Shown one piece after another: positions 25,180 to 34,903 of a stretch of 35,020 bases of DNA (positions are counted from its first letter, which is position 1; every line of letters begins with the position of its first letter). The position numbers and the translations under genes were made by a program. The notes beneath the pieces were generated by a model. The model made no database searches, was not told the DNA's origin, and saw only the letters and a list, made by a program, of their open reading frames with translations. Source of the DNA: Lentimicrobium sp. (GTDB lineage Bacteria > Bacteroidota > Bacteroidia > Bacteroidales > Lentimicrobiaceae); NCBI GenBank assembly GCA_019429275.1, contig JAHYJC010000046.1, positions 1 through 35,020 of the forward strand. The letters run 5' to 3'.

Positions 25180-28100
25180 ATGGTAATGAAACCGATTGTT
25201 TATTTCGATACAGAAATTGATGCCCATCACAAGAAAATCCGTGATATCGGTGCTGTAAATGAAAACGGCAGCTCATTCCATTCGGCGAATACACGCGATT
25301 TCATCAATTTCATCAGAGGCGCTGAATTTCTTTGTGGACACAATGCAATCAAACACGATTTGATTTATACACGTTCCGCCATTCTCGAAGCCGGGGTAAA
25401 CCCTTCCAATATTATTGATACGCTTGCACTATCACCCCTGTTATTTCCTGCCAGGCCCTATCATGCATTGCTAAAAGACGATAAACTGCAAACCGATGAG
25501 CTGAGTAATCCGGTAAATGATTCAAAAAAAGCCAGGGAACTGTTTCATGACGAGGTTTCCGCCTTTGAGCGATTGGACGACCAGCTGAAACGCACCTTTT
25601 ATCTGCTTTTAAATGAGCAGAAACAATTTAAGGCATTCTTTCTGTTTCTGGATTTTTACACGAATCAGGAAGCACCAGATGATGTGATACGAAATTACTT
25701 TCATGGAGAAATCTGTGAAAATGCCAACCTGCCCGGATTGATTTCCGAACATCCGGTTGAGCTGGCTTACACTTTAGCGCTTATTAATGCACGAAACCGC
25801 TATTCCATTACGCCACCCTGGGTTTTAAAAAACTACCCCTATGTTGAGCGAACCATGCATTTATTGCGGAATACACAATGCCTGATCGGCTGTCCGTATT
25901 GCTTTAACACACTCGACGTGAACAATGCCCTGAAAAAGTACTTCGGATTTAACAGTTACCGCACCTTTGCCGGAGAGTCCCTGCAGGAAAAAGCAGTGAA
26001 AGCCGCAGTTGCCGGAGATTCCCTGCTGGCTGTTTTTCCGACCGGAGGTGGAAAATCAATCACGTTTCAGGTTCCGGCTCTGCTGGCCGGAGAAACAACC
26101 AAGGGGTTAACCGTAATCATTTCACCGCTTCAATCGCTGATGAAAGATCAGGTTGACAATTTGGAGAAATCAGGAATTACAGATGCTGTAACCATAAACG
26201 GCCTCCTTGATCCCATTGAACGGGCAAAATCGATTGAGCGTGTAGAAGACGGTTCAGCCTCCATCCTTTATATTTCGCCTGAGTCGCTTCGATCCAGAAC
26301 AATTGAACATATGATTCTTGGAAGGACAATTGCCCGGTTTGTGATTGATGAAGCACATTGCTTTTCCTCCTGGGGTCAGGATTTCAGGGTTGATTATCTG
26401 TACATCGGGGATTTCATCCGAATGGTTCAGAATAAAAAAAACCTTGAGGAAAAAATTCCGGTTTCCTGCTTTACAGCCACGGCCAAACAAAAAGTGATAG
26501 AAGATATTTCGGCTTACTTCAGGGAAAAACTTTCCCTTAGCCTGACGATTTTCACTTCAAAGGCATCGCGGACAAATCTCCATTTTAAAGTTTTCGAAAA
26601 AGGAAATGAAGAAGAAAAATATTATACCGTAAGAGATCTGATTGAAGATAACAATTGTCCAACCATCATCTATGTTTCACGCACCCGTAAAGCATATGAA
26701 CTTGCTACACGACTGACTAAAGACGGGTATTCTGCAAAGCCATACCATGGCAAGATGGACGCAAAAGAAAAAAGCGAAAACCAGGATGCTTTTATTGCCG
26801 GCACTGTAAATATAATGGTGGCTACATCTGCGTTCGGGATGGGTGTTGACAAGAAAGATGTTGGGATGGTGATTCATTATGAAATTTCTGACTCACTCGA
26901 GAATTACATTCAGGAGGCAGGTAGGGCTGGCCGTGACGAAAGCATAACAGCTGAGTGCTATATACTTTTTAATGAAGAAGATCTGAGCAAGCATTTTATA
27001 CTACTAAATCAGACAAAACTTAATATCAATGAGATAAAGCAGATATGGAATGCGATAAAGTTCATCACCCGGTTTCGCATTCAGTCATCACATTCAGCGC
27101 TTGAAATAGCCCGGAAAGCCGGATGGGACGAAAATATCAATGAAATTGAAACCCGCGTTACCACCGCCATTGCGGCACTCGAAGATGCCGGATACGTTGA
27201 ACGCGGTCAAAATATGCCTCGCATTTACGCCAACAGCATCCTTTCAAAAACCGCCCAGGACGCCATTGAAAAAATCAAAGGCTCTAATCGTTTTTTAAGC
27301 GAGAACCAAAAAATAAATGCCATCCGGATTATCAAGAAATTATTTTCGACCAAAAGTCGCAAACATGCCAATGATGAAAATCCCGAATCCCGGGTTGACT
27401 ACATCTCTGATCATCTTGGAATCGTTAGAGAGGATGTAATCAGCATCATCAACATTCTGAGGGAAGAAAATATACTTGCCGACACCAAAGATCTTACTGC
27501 ATACATCCGTAAAGGCGAAAATGCAAACCGTTCACTTTCCATAAGCGAAACATACCGAAGCATTGAACTCTTTCTGATTGATCAGTTCGAAGAGCTCGAA
27601 AAGACCTTCAGCCTGAAAGCGCTGAAACAATTGTACGAGCATCAGGGAAACGCTGAAGTTCCGCTGAACTATTTCAGAATAATCATTAACTTCTGGGCAA
27701 TAAAGCATTGGATTAAACGCCAAACGATAGATTATTCGCGTAACCATATGGCAATTATAGCCAGACAGCCTAAGAATGTCCTGGGTGAAAAGCTCCGCAA
27801 CAGGCATCTGCTTGCCAGATTTATTACTGAATATCTCTTCACTAAATCCATTACATTTTCAGATGAGGCAGATGCAAACAAAGAAGAAGAATTGGTTGAG
27901 TTTTCGGTACATGAGTTAAAATCGGCATTCGAAAACCAAAACCTGCTGTTTGAAAATAAAATTACCATCGAAGACATTGAAGACAGCCTGTTTTATCTCT
28001 CCCGTATAGAGGCCATAAAAATTGAAGGAGGATTTCTTGTTGTTTACAACCGGCTTACCATAAACCGGCTGGAACAAAACAACAGGGTTCAATACAAAAC

Positions 28101-29988
28101 AGATGATTATCAGAAGTTAAATCAGTTTTATGAAAATAAGGTACAGCAAATCCATATTGTTGGGGAATATGCAAAAAAAATGCTGGACGACTACAAGGAA
28201 GCCCTTGTATTTGTGGATGATTATTTCCGTTTAAATTATTCTGCTTTCCTTAATAAGTATTTTCCCGGAAGCCGGCAGTCGGAAATAAAGCGCAATGTTA
28301 CGCCAGCCAAGTATCGCCAGCTCTTTGGCACACTTTCTCCGGTACAACGCGAAATTATCGACGACAAAGATTCAAAATATATTGTGGTTGCTGCCGGGCC
28401 CGGCAGTGGTAAAACAAAAGTGCTGGTGCATAAACTTGCATCGCTTTTGTTGATGGAAGATGTTAAGCATGAACAATTGCTGATGGTAACCTTCTCGCGC
28501 GCTGCCGCGACTGAGTTCAAAAAGCGGCTCATGGACCTGATCGGCAATGCTGCAGCATTTATTGAGATCAAAACATTTCATTCGTTTTGTTTCGATCTGC
28601 TCGGGAAAATCGGTAATATCGAACATTCTGAAACCATCCTTAAATCTGCCATTGAAAAAATAACCAACAATGAGATTGAACTCAGCCGGATTACCAAAAC
28701 GGTGTTGGTTATTGATGAGGCTCAGGATATGAACGCCGATGAATACGCCCTGATCAATCTGCTGATGACAAAGAATGACGATATGCGCATTATTGCCGTA
28801 GGTGATGATGATCAGAATATTTATTCATTCAGGGGATCTGATTCCCGTTACCTTTCTGCATTTATCTGCGAAAGACAGGCAAAAAAGTATGAGTTGAACC
28901 AGAATTTCAGAAGTAAAAGAAACCTGGTTGAATTTACCAACCATTATGTTGAAACCATTGGAACCCGTTTAAAGACCGAACGTATTGCATCAACCCACTC
29001 CGAAAGCGGACAAATTAAACTGGCAAAGCACAACGGCCGGCAATTGATAAGCCCAATGGTTGAAGATGTATTTACAGCCGAACTTTCGGGTACCACCTGC
29101 ATATTGACCCAGACAAATGATGAAGCGCTGCACATCACCGGGCTGCTTATTCAAAAAGGGGTACGGGCAAAACTCATTCAAAACAGCGATGAATTCAATT
29201 TGTATAACCTGTACGAATTACGCTGCTTTCTTGGTTTGCTTGAAAGGAAATCCGACTCGCTCCTGCTGGGCGACGACGATTGGGGGATGGCTAAAAAGGA
29301 AATTGTTAACCAATTCAGCAATAGCACAAAACTCGAACCGGTCGTTCAACTGATCAAGGATTTTGAAGCGATAAATCCTCGTAAAAAGTTTAAATCCGAT
29401 CTTGAGGTGTTTATACGGGAATCAAAGATTGAGGATTTTTATTCAGGAAACAGCGAAACAATCATTGTTTCAACCATGCATAAAGCAAAAGGCAAGGAGT
29501 TTGATAATGTGTTCATTCTGCTTGACCATTTCGACCACACCGCCGATGACAAAAAACGTTTGCTTTATGTGGCCATGACTCGGGCTCGCAGCAACCTTAC
29601 CATTCATTACAACCACTACTTCCCCGATCAGGTCAATGTTGATGGGCTGATAAAATCAGAAGATATTACAGACTACAAAGCGCTTAATGAGTTTTCTTTA
29701 CATTTGTCTCACCGCGATCTCAATCTGGGCTATTTCGGATTTGTACAACCACGCATCGATAAGCTGTATAGCGGTGATAAACTTATTTTTCACACCGATG
29801 AGTTGAGAAATCTGCAAGGTCAACCAGTGTTGAAATTTTCAAAGAAATTTATTGAAACGCTTGATCATATCCGCTCAACCGGATTCAGACCAACAGATGC
29901 TGAAGTTAATTTCATTGTTTACTGGAAGAATGAAAAATCCGAAAATGAAGTGAAAATTTTACTTCCGGCCATCTCGTTCGGGAGGTGA
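25180..29988 (+). CDS. DEDD exonuclease - RecQ helicase - UvrD/PcrA helicase triple fusion
   Basis: A 1602-residue protein with three enzymes in order. Residues 1-130 form a DnaQ-type 3'-5' exonuclease: YFDTEID (motif I), LCGHNAIKHDL (motif II) and NPVNDSKKA (motif III). CPYC at about 240 may bind zinc. A RecQ helicase follows, with FPTGGGKS at about 286-293, VIDEAHCFSSWGQDFR at about 387-402, and QEAGRAGRDE as motif VI. Residues about 1050-1500 form a superfamily 1 UvrD/PcrA/Rep helicase: AAGPGSGKT at about 1070-1078, VIDEAQD, GDDDQNIYSFRG, NQNFRSKRN, STMHKAKGKEFDNV and YVAMTRAR. Every catalytic motif I looked for is intact. The exonuclease-RecQ pair recalls human WRN. Start ATG 25180 or 25186. 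It probably processes stalled forks or foreign DNA ends. Confidence 0.93.
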   Translation: MVMKPIVYFDTEIDAHHKKIRDIGAVNENGSSFHSANTRDFINFIRGAEFLCGHNAIKHDLIYTRSAILEAGVNPSNIIDTLALSPLLFPARPYHALLKDDKLQTDELSNPVNDSKKARELFHDEVSAFERLDDQLKRTFYLLLNEQKQFKAFFLFLDFYTNQEAPDDVIRNYFHGEICENANLPGLISEHPVELAYTLALINARNRYSITPPWVLKNYPYVERTMHLLRNTQCLIGCPYCFNTLDVNNALKKYFGFNSYRTFAGESLQEKAVKAAVAGDSLLAVFPTGGGKSITFQVPALLAGETTKGLTVIISPLQSLMKDQVDNLEKSGITDAVTINGLLDPIERAKSIERVEDGSASILYISPESLRSRTIEHMILGRTIARFVIDEAHCFSSWGQDFRVDYLYIGDFIRMVQNKKNLEEKIPVSCFTATAKQKVIEDISAYFREKLSLSLTIFTSKASRTNLHFKVFEKGNEEEKYYTVRDLIEDNNCPTIIYVSRTRKAYELATRLTKDGYSAKPYHGKMDAKEKSENQDAFIAGTVNIMVATSAFGMGVDKKDVGMVIHYEISDSLENYIQEAGRAGRDESITAECYILFNEEDLSKHFILLNQTKLNINEIKQIWNAIKFITRFRIQSSHSALEIARKAGWDENINEIETRVTTAIAALEDAGYVERGQNMPRIYANSILSKTAQDAIEKIKGSNRFLSENQKINAIRIIKKLFSTKSRKHANDENPESRVDYISDHLGIVREDVISIINILREENILADTKDLTAYIRKGENANRSLSISETYRSIELFLIDQFEELEKTFSLKALKQLYEHQGNAEVPLNYFRIIINFWAIKHWIKRQTIDYSRNHMAIIARQPKNVLGEKLRNRHLLARFITEYLFTKSITFSDEADANKEEELVEFSVHELKSAFENQNLLFENKITIEDIEDSLFYLSRIEAIKIEGGFLVVYNRLTINRLEQNNRVQYKTDDYQKLNQFYENKVQQIHIVGEYAKKMLDDYKEALVFVDDYFRLNYSAFLNKYFPGSRQSEIKRNVTPAKYRQLFGTLSPVQREIIDDKDSKYIVVAAGPGSGKTKVLVHKLASLLLMEDVKHEQLLMVTFSRAAATEFKKRLMDLIGNAAAFIEIKTFHSFCFDLLGKIGNIEHSETILKSAIEKITNNEIELSRITKTVLVIDEAQDMNADEYALINLLMTKNDDMRIIAVGDDDQNIYSFRGSDSRYLSAFICERQAKKYELNQNFRSKRNLVEFTNHYVETIGTRLKTERIASTHSESGQIKLAKHNGRQLISPMVEDVFTAELSGTTCILTQTNDEALHITGLLIQKGVRAKLIQNSDEFNLYNLYELRCFLGLLERKSDSLLLGDDDWGMAKKEIVNQFSNSTKLEPVVQLIKDFEAINPRKKFKSDLEVFIRESKIEDFYSGNSETIIVSTMHKAKGKEFDNVFILLDHFDHTADDKKRLLYVAMTRARSNLTIHYNHYFPDQVNVDGLIKSEDITDYKALNEFSLHLSHRDLNLGYFGFVQPRIDKLYSGDKLIFHTDELRNLQGQPVLKFSKKFIETLDHIRSTGFRPTDAEVNFIVYWKNEKSENEVKILLPAISFGR

Positions 29989-30128
29989 GGATCATAGAAC
30001 ATGGAGCATGGATCATGGGGTTATTTGGCTATTATTAAAGTTGTCGTTGGGATACGTCTCTATTGCCAACAAAACAAGTTTATTGGTAAATGTGACAAGA
30101 TATTCAGCAGGTGTTATCATCACTTTGA

Positions 30129-30409
30129 ATGCCATATAACTATCTCTATCAGCAGAAGAACAATATTCAGCCTCCGGGTGAAACAGATGCCCGTTTTTAT
30201 GCCAACAATGAGGCTTTGATTAAATTACTGAATCCGGACATTGAAGAACACAAAATATTATTGGCTGAACTTTACAGTTATCAGGGCTGGTGTTTGATGA
30301 ATGTATGAAACTGCTGAAAGAGATCGGAGACAGTGAACTCGACTGGTTGACCGATGCCTTCGGCAGAGAATGTGAAAAGGGGAACAGGATGGTGTTTGAG
30401 ATTGTTTGA
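30129..30409 (+). pseudogene. Frameshifted remnant of a small alpha-helical gene
   Basis: From ATG 30129 a frame reads MPYNYLYQQKNNIQPPGETD and continues ARFYANNEALIKLL...LAELYSYQGWC, stopping at TGA 30306-30308. In a neighbouring frame the sense continues FDECMKLLKEIGDSELDWL and TDAFGRECEKGNRMVFEIV to TGA 30407-30409. Codon use looks coding in both, so one indel near 30290 probably broke the gene. The family is not recognised. It ends one base before the stop of the opposite-strand helicase gene, so the two are convergent. Upstream (29989-30128) shows only short direct repeats around GGAGCATGGATCATGG. Confidence 0.4.
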
Positions 30410-32041
30410 TCATCTTTGAACAACAAGCCCTTTCAAATACCATTCCAGAATTTCAAGCATCTCTGAGTCGTTATAAAATATTGTAACATCCTCCGCATGG
30501 TCATTCATTTCTGAAAGAAAGCCTTCGTATGCGCCAAAATCAGGATCTTCTGAGGTGTATCGGAAATACAAAATGATAAATGTGGCAGGCCTGCCATCTC
30601 TTTTGGGACGTATTATCCGACCCATACGCTGAATCATCTGTCTTTTCGTTTGACTGGCCGAAAGAATAACGCCCAGATCGGCTTCCGCAACATCAATACC
30701 TTCATCCAGGCATTTAGGCGCCGAAAGTATTTTTATATTACCACTGGCAAATTCTGCAAGCCTTTCTTTCCTTTCCACCTTGTTTAAATGACTTCCGTAA
30801 TCCAATGCTAACAGGTTATTTTGTGATAACAATTCTGCAGATTGTATAGAGGCTTCTTTTGTTTCAGTAAAAATCAGCGCCTTTTCAGCAATGAAAAACA
30901 ATGGAACCAACTTTTCAAGTGCCTGAATTTTAATAGAATTGTCTGATAACAAATCCCTACGCTTTCTGAAATGCTTCAGGTATTGACGTGCGGCTACTGT
31001 TGCATATTTATCCTCATTCCCGCCTTCGCTTAATTTTTGCACCGCTAGCATAAACTCGCCGAAAGGCTCAGCCGGGCATCCATAATCTTCTATCAGTTGT
31101 CTGCGCTTTTTTCTGAGTGAATCTTCCAAAAAGAAATATTCTTCCTGATCATCAGGGCTCAATTCAAGGCCGATCAATCCAACTCTGAATGGGGCCAGAA
31201 TACCTTCCTGCAAGCCCCTGGCGTAGCCACAGCCTTGAATTACGTTCCTTACAGATTTGCTGCCACGGATTTCAGAAGAAAAATAAGGAAGCAGTACCTT
31301 TTCAATCCCTTCATCATTCCGGTCAAAGGTAGCCGTTAACCCGAGCCTTTCCTGGAAGTTTTCTTTCAGTGATCTGGAATAAGCCGGAGAACCATATCTG
31401 TGTACCTCATCGGCAATGAGCAATCCATTTTCACCCTCAGGCAGCATGTTATGATTCATTGCTGTTTGTACTGTAACCACAACAATGTGATGCGAGTAGA
31501 TTGTATCCTTTTCACCGGCACATCGTTTCCCTATATCCAAATCGGGCAGATCATTTCTTAATGTTTTATGCCATTGTTCCAATAATTCAACGCCTGGCAC
31601 CAATACAACAACGGAAACACCTCTTGCAACAGCATCTGCTGCCGCCATAATACCTACCGCTGTTTTACCGGTACCGGTAACAGCTTCAACAACGCCTCTT
31701 CTTCCCCGGTTTATCCACTCCTGCAGGGCCTCAGTTTGCCATGCTCTGGGGGTATGGCCTCTATATAGTGAAAGATCAGCACCTGAAACATTCAGGAATT
31801 GTGTTTGATCATGAAGTTTGTTAAGATCATTAGTCCGGGCTTCCCAGGAAGGTAACGTCTGACTGTCTTTTTTGAAGAACTCAGGATTGCCATATAAAAC
31901 ACTATTGATGTCTGAGGTTGAATAATTATAAATGCCGGCGGCCTGCAATAATCCGAGAAGACTATATTTGTTCTTCTTTGGGTTCTCCACCAGTAGAGTG
32001 AATAATTTAAGGGTCAGTAATTTTCGCTCCTTGGGATTCAT
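30410..32041 (-). CDS. Superfamily 2 DEAD/DEAH-type helicase, XPB/ResIII-like
   Basis: A 543-residue helicase. Residues 1-70 form a small helical, HTH-like N-terminus. Then come RAWQTEAL (99-106), Walker A TGTGKT (122-127), LVPGVELLEQW, DEVH (211-214) with GLTATFDR (234-241), CLDEGIDVAEADLGVIL and motif VI QMIQRMGRIIRP. It resembles the XPB/Rad25 and type III Res subunits but has no visible nuclease or methyltransferase domain. It ends beside a convergent pseudogene. Upstream lies a 126-base gap and then the unknown 317-residue protein and AAA ATPase on the same strand, so it may be part of that module. Substrate unknown. Confidence 0.85.
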   Translation of the reverse strand: MNPKERKLLTLKLFTLLVENPKKNKYSLLGLLQAAGIYNYSTSDINSVLYGNPEFFKKDSQTLPSWEARTNDLNKLHDQTQFLNVSGADLSLYRGHTPRAWQTEALQEWINRGRRGVVEAVTGTGKTAVGIMAAADAVARGVSVVVLVPGVELLEQWHKTLRNDLPDLDIGKRCAGEKDTIYSHHIVVVTVQTAMNHNMLPEGENGLLIADEVHRYGSPAYSRSLKENFQERLGLTATFDRNDEGIEKVLLPYFSSEIRGSKSVRNVIQGCGYARGLQEGILAPFRVGLIGLELSPDDQEEYFFLEDSLRKKRRQLIEDYGCPAEPFGEFMLAVQKLSEGGNEDKYATVAARQYLKHFRKRRDLLSDNSIKIQALEKLVPLFFIAEKALIFTETKEASIQSAELLSQNNLLALDYGSHLNKVERKERLAEFASGNIKILSAPKCLDEGIDVAEADLGVILSASQTKRQMIQRMGRIIRPKRDGRPATFIILYFRYTSEDPDFGAYEGFLSEMNDHAEDVTIFYNDSEMLEILEWYLKGLVVQR

Positions 32042-32167
32042 ATGATTATGCTTTCATTTATTTGCTCTGAAAAGTTATCCTTCTTGAGGTATAACCTTGT
32101 TTTCAAAGCACACTGCTTTATCAAACCAAAGGAGTTTTGCGAGATGACTTACCTGCTCTACATTTTG

Positions 32168-33121
32168 TTACTTTTCAAGGCAATAGAATAATCTACTGGT
32201 AATGTCATGACCTCCTGGTATCTTTTCATGATGAGCAATGAGCGCTTTCTGCATTAAACTTAATATATCTTTCGTTTTTCTGAAGTTTACATGGTCAGTT
32301 AACGGATGTATTGAAATAGTGCTTGCATTTTTGGTTTTTACTAACCCATGAGCATCATAAACAGAAGAAAAGGAGTTACCAGAATTGATATACTGATAGT
32401 TCATAATCATATGTCTATCATGCTCATTTGAAAATTTTTCAAAATAGATAACGCCTGTGGCAACTTGCGTACCAAGAATTTCCCTAAGTTTTTGCACAAT
32501 CCTGTTAAGTGGAATGTTCTTATCTTTATCTTTCCTATTTGGTATTCTGGTAAAAACCAAAAAGCTCCGGAGCGTATCTTTGGATTTAAATAATCTTGCA
32601 AGACTGTACAGGTTGTTTTCCAGGATATTCTCATCTGCAGTATTCACAGCATAAGTGTCTACAAGAATGACATCACTCACAAATACACCAGAGTCCAGAT
32701 CTTTCCAGCTATTAAATTTTGAATCGGACTCCGGATCTCCAAGCCTGAAAAAGGGTTCTTTTATCAGTTCCTTAAATCTTTCCTCATAATTATCTATTGA
32801 AGCTGTAAAAAAGCCCGAGTCTGTTTCTTTCAAAAAATCGCCCTGGTCAGCAAAAAACAATTGGAAAGGATTTTGCTGATCAGGAATTATAGAGGCACAA
32901 GATATTTCATTTGCATGTTTAATACTTGAATCCCCCCTGCCAGCCAGCATCGCCGACAGCAAGCGGTAATCAGTTTCGGAGGGTTTACCATATAAAACAA
33001 GGTGAGAATTAGTATTTACCATATCAATAAAATCACGGGCGGGGGATTGGGTAAATATATTTAACTCAAATTTCTGTTTTGCGTCAACCAAAACTTCTAT
33101 ATCTACATGTGATGTCAGCAT
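32168..33121 (-). CDS. Unknown protein paired with an AAA ATPase
   Basis: A 317-residue protein with no family I can name. Its ATG (33119-33121) shares one base with the stop of the ATPase gene (TAATG), so the two are translationally coupled and very likely act together. Visible features are VSDVILVDTYAVNTAD (about 170-185), FLVFTRIPNRKDKDKN (about 210-225), and EHDRHMIMNYQYINSGNSFS (about 250-269). The DRH-x4-NYxxINSG pattern recalls phospholipase-D-like or MIT_C-type regions; this is only a resemblance. By analogy with ATPase/effector pairs it could be the effector or the sensor. Confidence 0.6.
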   Translation of the reverse strand: MLTSHVDIEVLVDAKQKFELNIFTQSPARDFIDMVNTNSHLVLYGKPSETDYRLLSAMLAGRGDSSIKHANEISCASIIPDQQNPFQLFFADQGDFLKETDSGFFTASIDNYEERFKELIKEPFFRLGDPESDSKFNSWKDLDSGVFVSDVILVDTYAVNTADENILENNLYSLARLFKSKDTLRSFLVFTRIPNRKDKDKNIPLNRIVQKLREILGTQVATGVIYFEKFSNEHDRHMIMNYQYINSGNSFSSVYDAHGLVKTKNASTISIHPLTDHVNFRKTKDILSLMQKALIAHHEKIPGGHDITSRLFYCLEK

Positions 33122-34809
33122 TAGTTCAGGTTTTGAGCGTTTAGAATGGCAGCCGTAAGATTGGCTGTTTCGTCATAAAATCCGGCACCAAAGCTTTCCC
33201 TTAGAATTCCATCTTTACGAACATTGATTTTGTAGTATTTTTCGCTATCAGAGCCCTGATTGAAGTACAGCAGATTAATCTGCTCCGGATCTATCACATT
33301 TTTAGCGACCAGATATTGCAAACGCTGTATCAGGTAAGTGCTGTGAGTCTCAAGAATCAGCTGAATACCAAATTCTTTTATGCAATAAAGGAATAAATCC
33401 GCCAATTTTGACTGCCAGTTCGGATGAAGAAATGCTTCGGGTTCTTCAATAAGGACTGTTTTTCTTACAACCTTTTCCGGATCCCTTCCCTGGCTTTCGG
33501 GTAGATCTATATTTTGTGACCTTTCCTTCTTCAGATTTATCGCTACTGAGCTTATCTTTAGAACCAATAATATTATACTCGCGGCTCCTTTGCCTAAATT
33601 TCCAATATTTATCCTTGGATTCGACTTCAAAATATTATAATCAATCGGGTAAAGAGGTGGCATCTCAGTGCCGTTTAAAATTATCTTTTTTTGTTTGCTA
33701 ACGACCTCCCCTACTCCGGTTATCAGATTCAACTCAAAAGAGCTATTGAGGTGATTAGTAATTTCAGTTAATCCATCTATACCGAATATTTTCAGCGCCT
33801 CATGAATAAATTCAGCACTTTCCTGCTGGGCTCTGTAGATAACCTGGAGGTATTCAGTGTTCACGTTTGCAGGAATTAATCTTGAATGTAAAATTTCAGG
33901 CGTGATGTGGATAATGTTGTAATTCCGCAGCAAATTGAGACTTTGTGAAACAGATGTTAACAACGGTCGAAAAAAATCCAGGATGAAATCCTTATAGGCT
34001 GTTTCTTCAAGTAGCCTGCTATACGAACTGGTTAAATGTTCATCCTTATCAAAGAAAATGGCTTTCCTGGTTTCAAAATCCCCCATATTAAGATAGAGGT
34101 CGTAAACAAGTTCCCTTTCAAAGTCTTTTAGGTTGAATTTTGAAAGATCATAATCTGCATAGAAATACTCATTTTCTCCGAAACACTCGCCCCACCAGTA
34201 CCCATCACTGCTGGATATTTTCCGCATCTGGCTTAAAAGTGCTTCAAACTTTTTATGAAAACCGGTGACCTTAGGAAGGTATTTCTCTAGTAACAGCAGG
34301 TTTAACCTGAAATCGACCAACCCAGGGTCAGTATTTTCATACGGAGTTTCAATGAAATTTTCTATTCTATCATCCGAACCTGCCTCTTGAGAAATTAATT
34401 GAAAGAAGAGAGTGCCTGAAGAATCGAAAATACTAAGATCGGAGAAAATTGCGTATTCTTTAAATTTATCATCATTATTATCATAACCTTCTCCGAATGT
34501 ATAAACTACCTCAAAATCTTCCTCAATACCTTTTAGCTGTGCCGGAAGTCCGATTCGAAATGTCCGCTTGCTACTATCCCGGTTAAGATTTTCAGAAAAC
34601 CTGCCCAGGTTCAAGTCTTCCGAAACCAGATTAAGCGAAGGGAAATCTGTTGACTTCAAACCCTCAGAAAACAATTTTAAGGCCTTGATAACAGTGCTTT
34701 TTCCTGAATTATTGGCTCCTGTGTAAATATTCAGGCCATTGAATGTAAAGCTGGTTTTGCCGGAAAATATCCTGAAATTTTCAAGTGATAGGTTAAAAAG
34801 TCTATTCAT
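33121..34809 (-). CDS. AAA/ABC-type ATPase, OLD-like but without TOPRIM
   Basis: A 562-residue ATPase of the AAA15/RecF-like group. Residues 1-20 form the usual FNLSLENFRIFSGKTSF opening. Walker A is GANNSGKST at 31-39, and Walker B is VLIEEPEAFLHPNWQ at about 450-465, followed by LILETHSTYLIQRL. The middle region (about 60-440) is the variable insert of this group. It lacks the TOPRIM nuclease domain of OLD and GajA, so cutting must come from a partner or not occur. The coupled downstream 317-residue protein is the obvious candidate. A TATATTTG box lies 72 bases upstream. ATPases of this kind act in defence modules such as Septu, retrons and PARIS. Confidence 0.85.
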   Translation of the reverse strand: MNRLFNLSLENFRIFSGKTSFTFNGLNIYTGANNSGKSTVIKALKLFSEGLKSTDFPSLNLVSEDLNLGRFSENLNRDSSKRTFRIGLPAQLKGIEEDFEVVYTFGEGYDNNDDKFKEYAIFSDLSIFDSSGTLFFQLISQEAGSDDRIENFIETPYENTDPGLVDFRLNLLLLEKYLPKVTGFHKKFEALLSQMRKISSSDGYWWGECFGENEYFYADYDLSKFNLKDFERELVYDLYLNMGDFETRKAIFFDKDEHLTSSYSRLLEETAYKDFILDFFRPLLTSVSQSLNLLRNYNIIHITPEILHSRLIPANVNTEYLQVIYRAQQESAEFIHEALKIFGIDGLTEITNHLNSSFELNLITGVGEVVSKQKKIILNGTEMPPLYPIDYNILKSNPRINIGNLGKGAASIILLVLKISSVAINLKKERSQNIDLPESQGRDPEKVVRKTVLIEEPEAFLHPNWQSKLADLFLYCIKEFGIQLILETHSTYLIQRLQYLVAKNVIDPEQINLLYFNQGSDSEKYYKINVRKDGILRESFGAGFYDETANLTAAILNAQNLN

Positions 34810-34880
34810 GATGGGTCCATTTCTAAGTTAATTAACAGACAGTTATTTAGCTGTCCGCCAAATCATTTTTATCATTTTTA

Positions 34881-34888
34881 CAAATATA
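34881..34888 (-). promoter_or_regulatory. Bacteroidota-type -7 box (TATATTTG)
   Basis: On the minus strand TATATTTG fits TAnnTTTG and lies 71 bases before the ATPase start. A small GACAG/CTGTC dyad lies between it and the gene (about 34838-34855). Confidence 0.45.
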
Positions 34889-34903
34889 AAATCTTGTAAC
34901 TAA

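Noticed and set aside
33121-34809. PARIS or OLD nuclease
   Set aside because: No TOPRIM acidic motifs are present in the ATPase or recognised in its partner.
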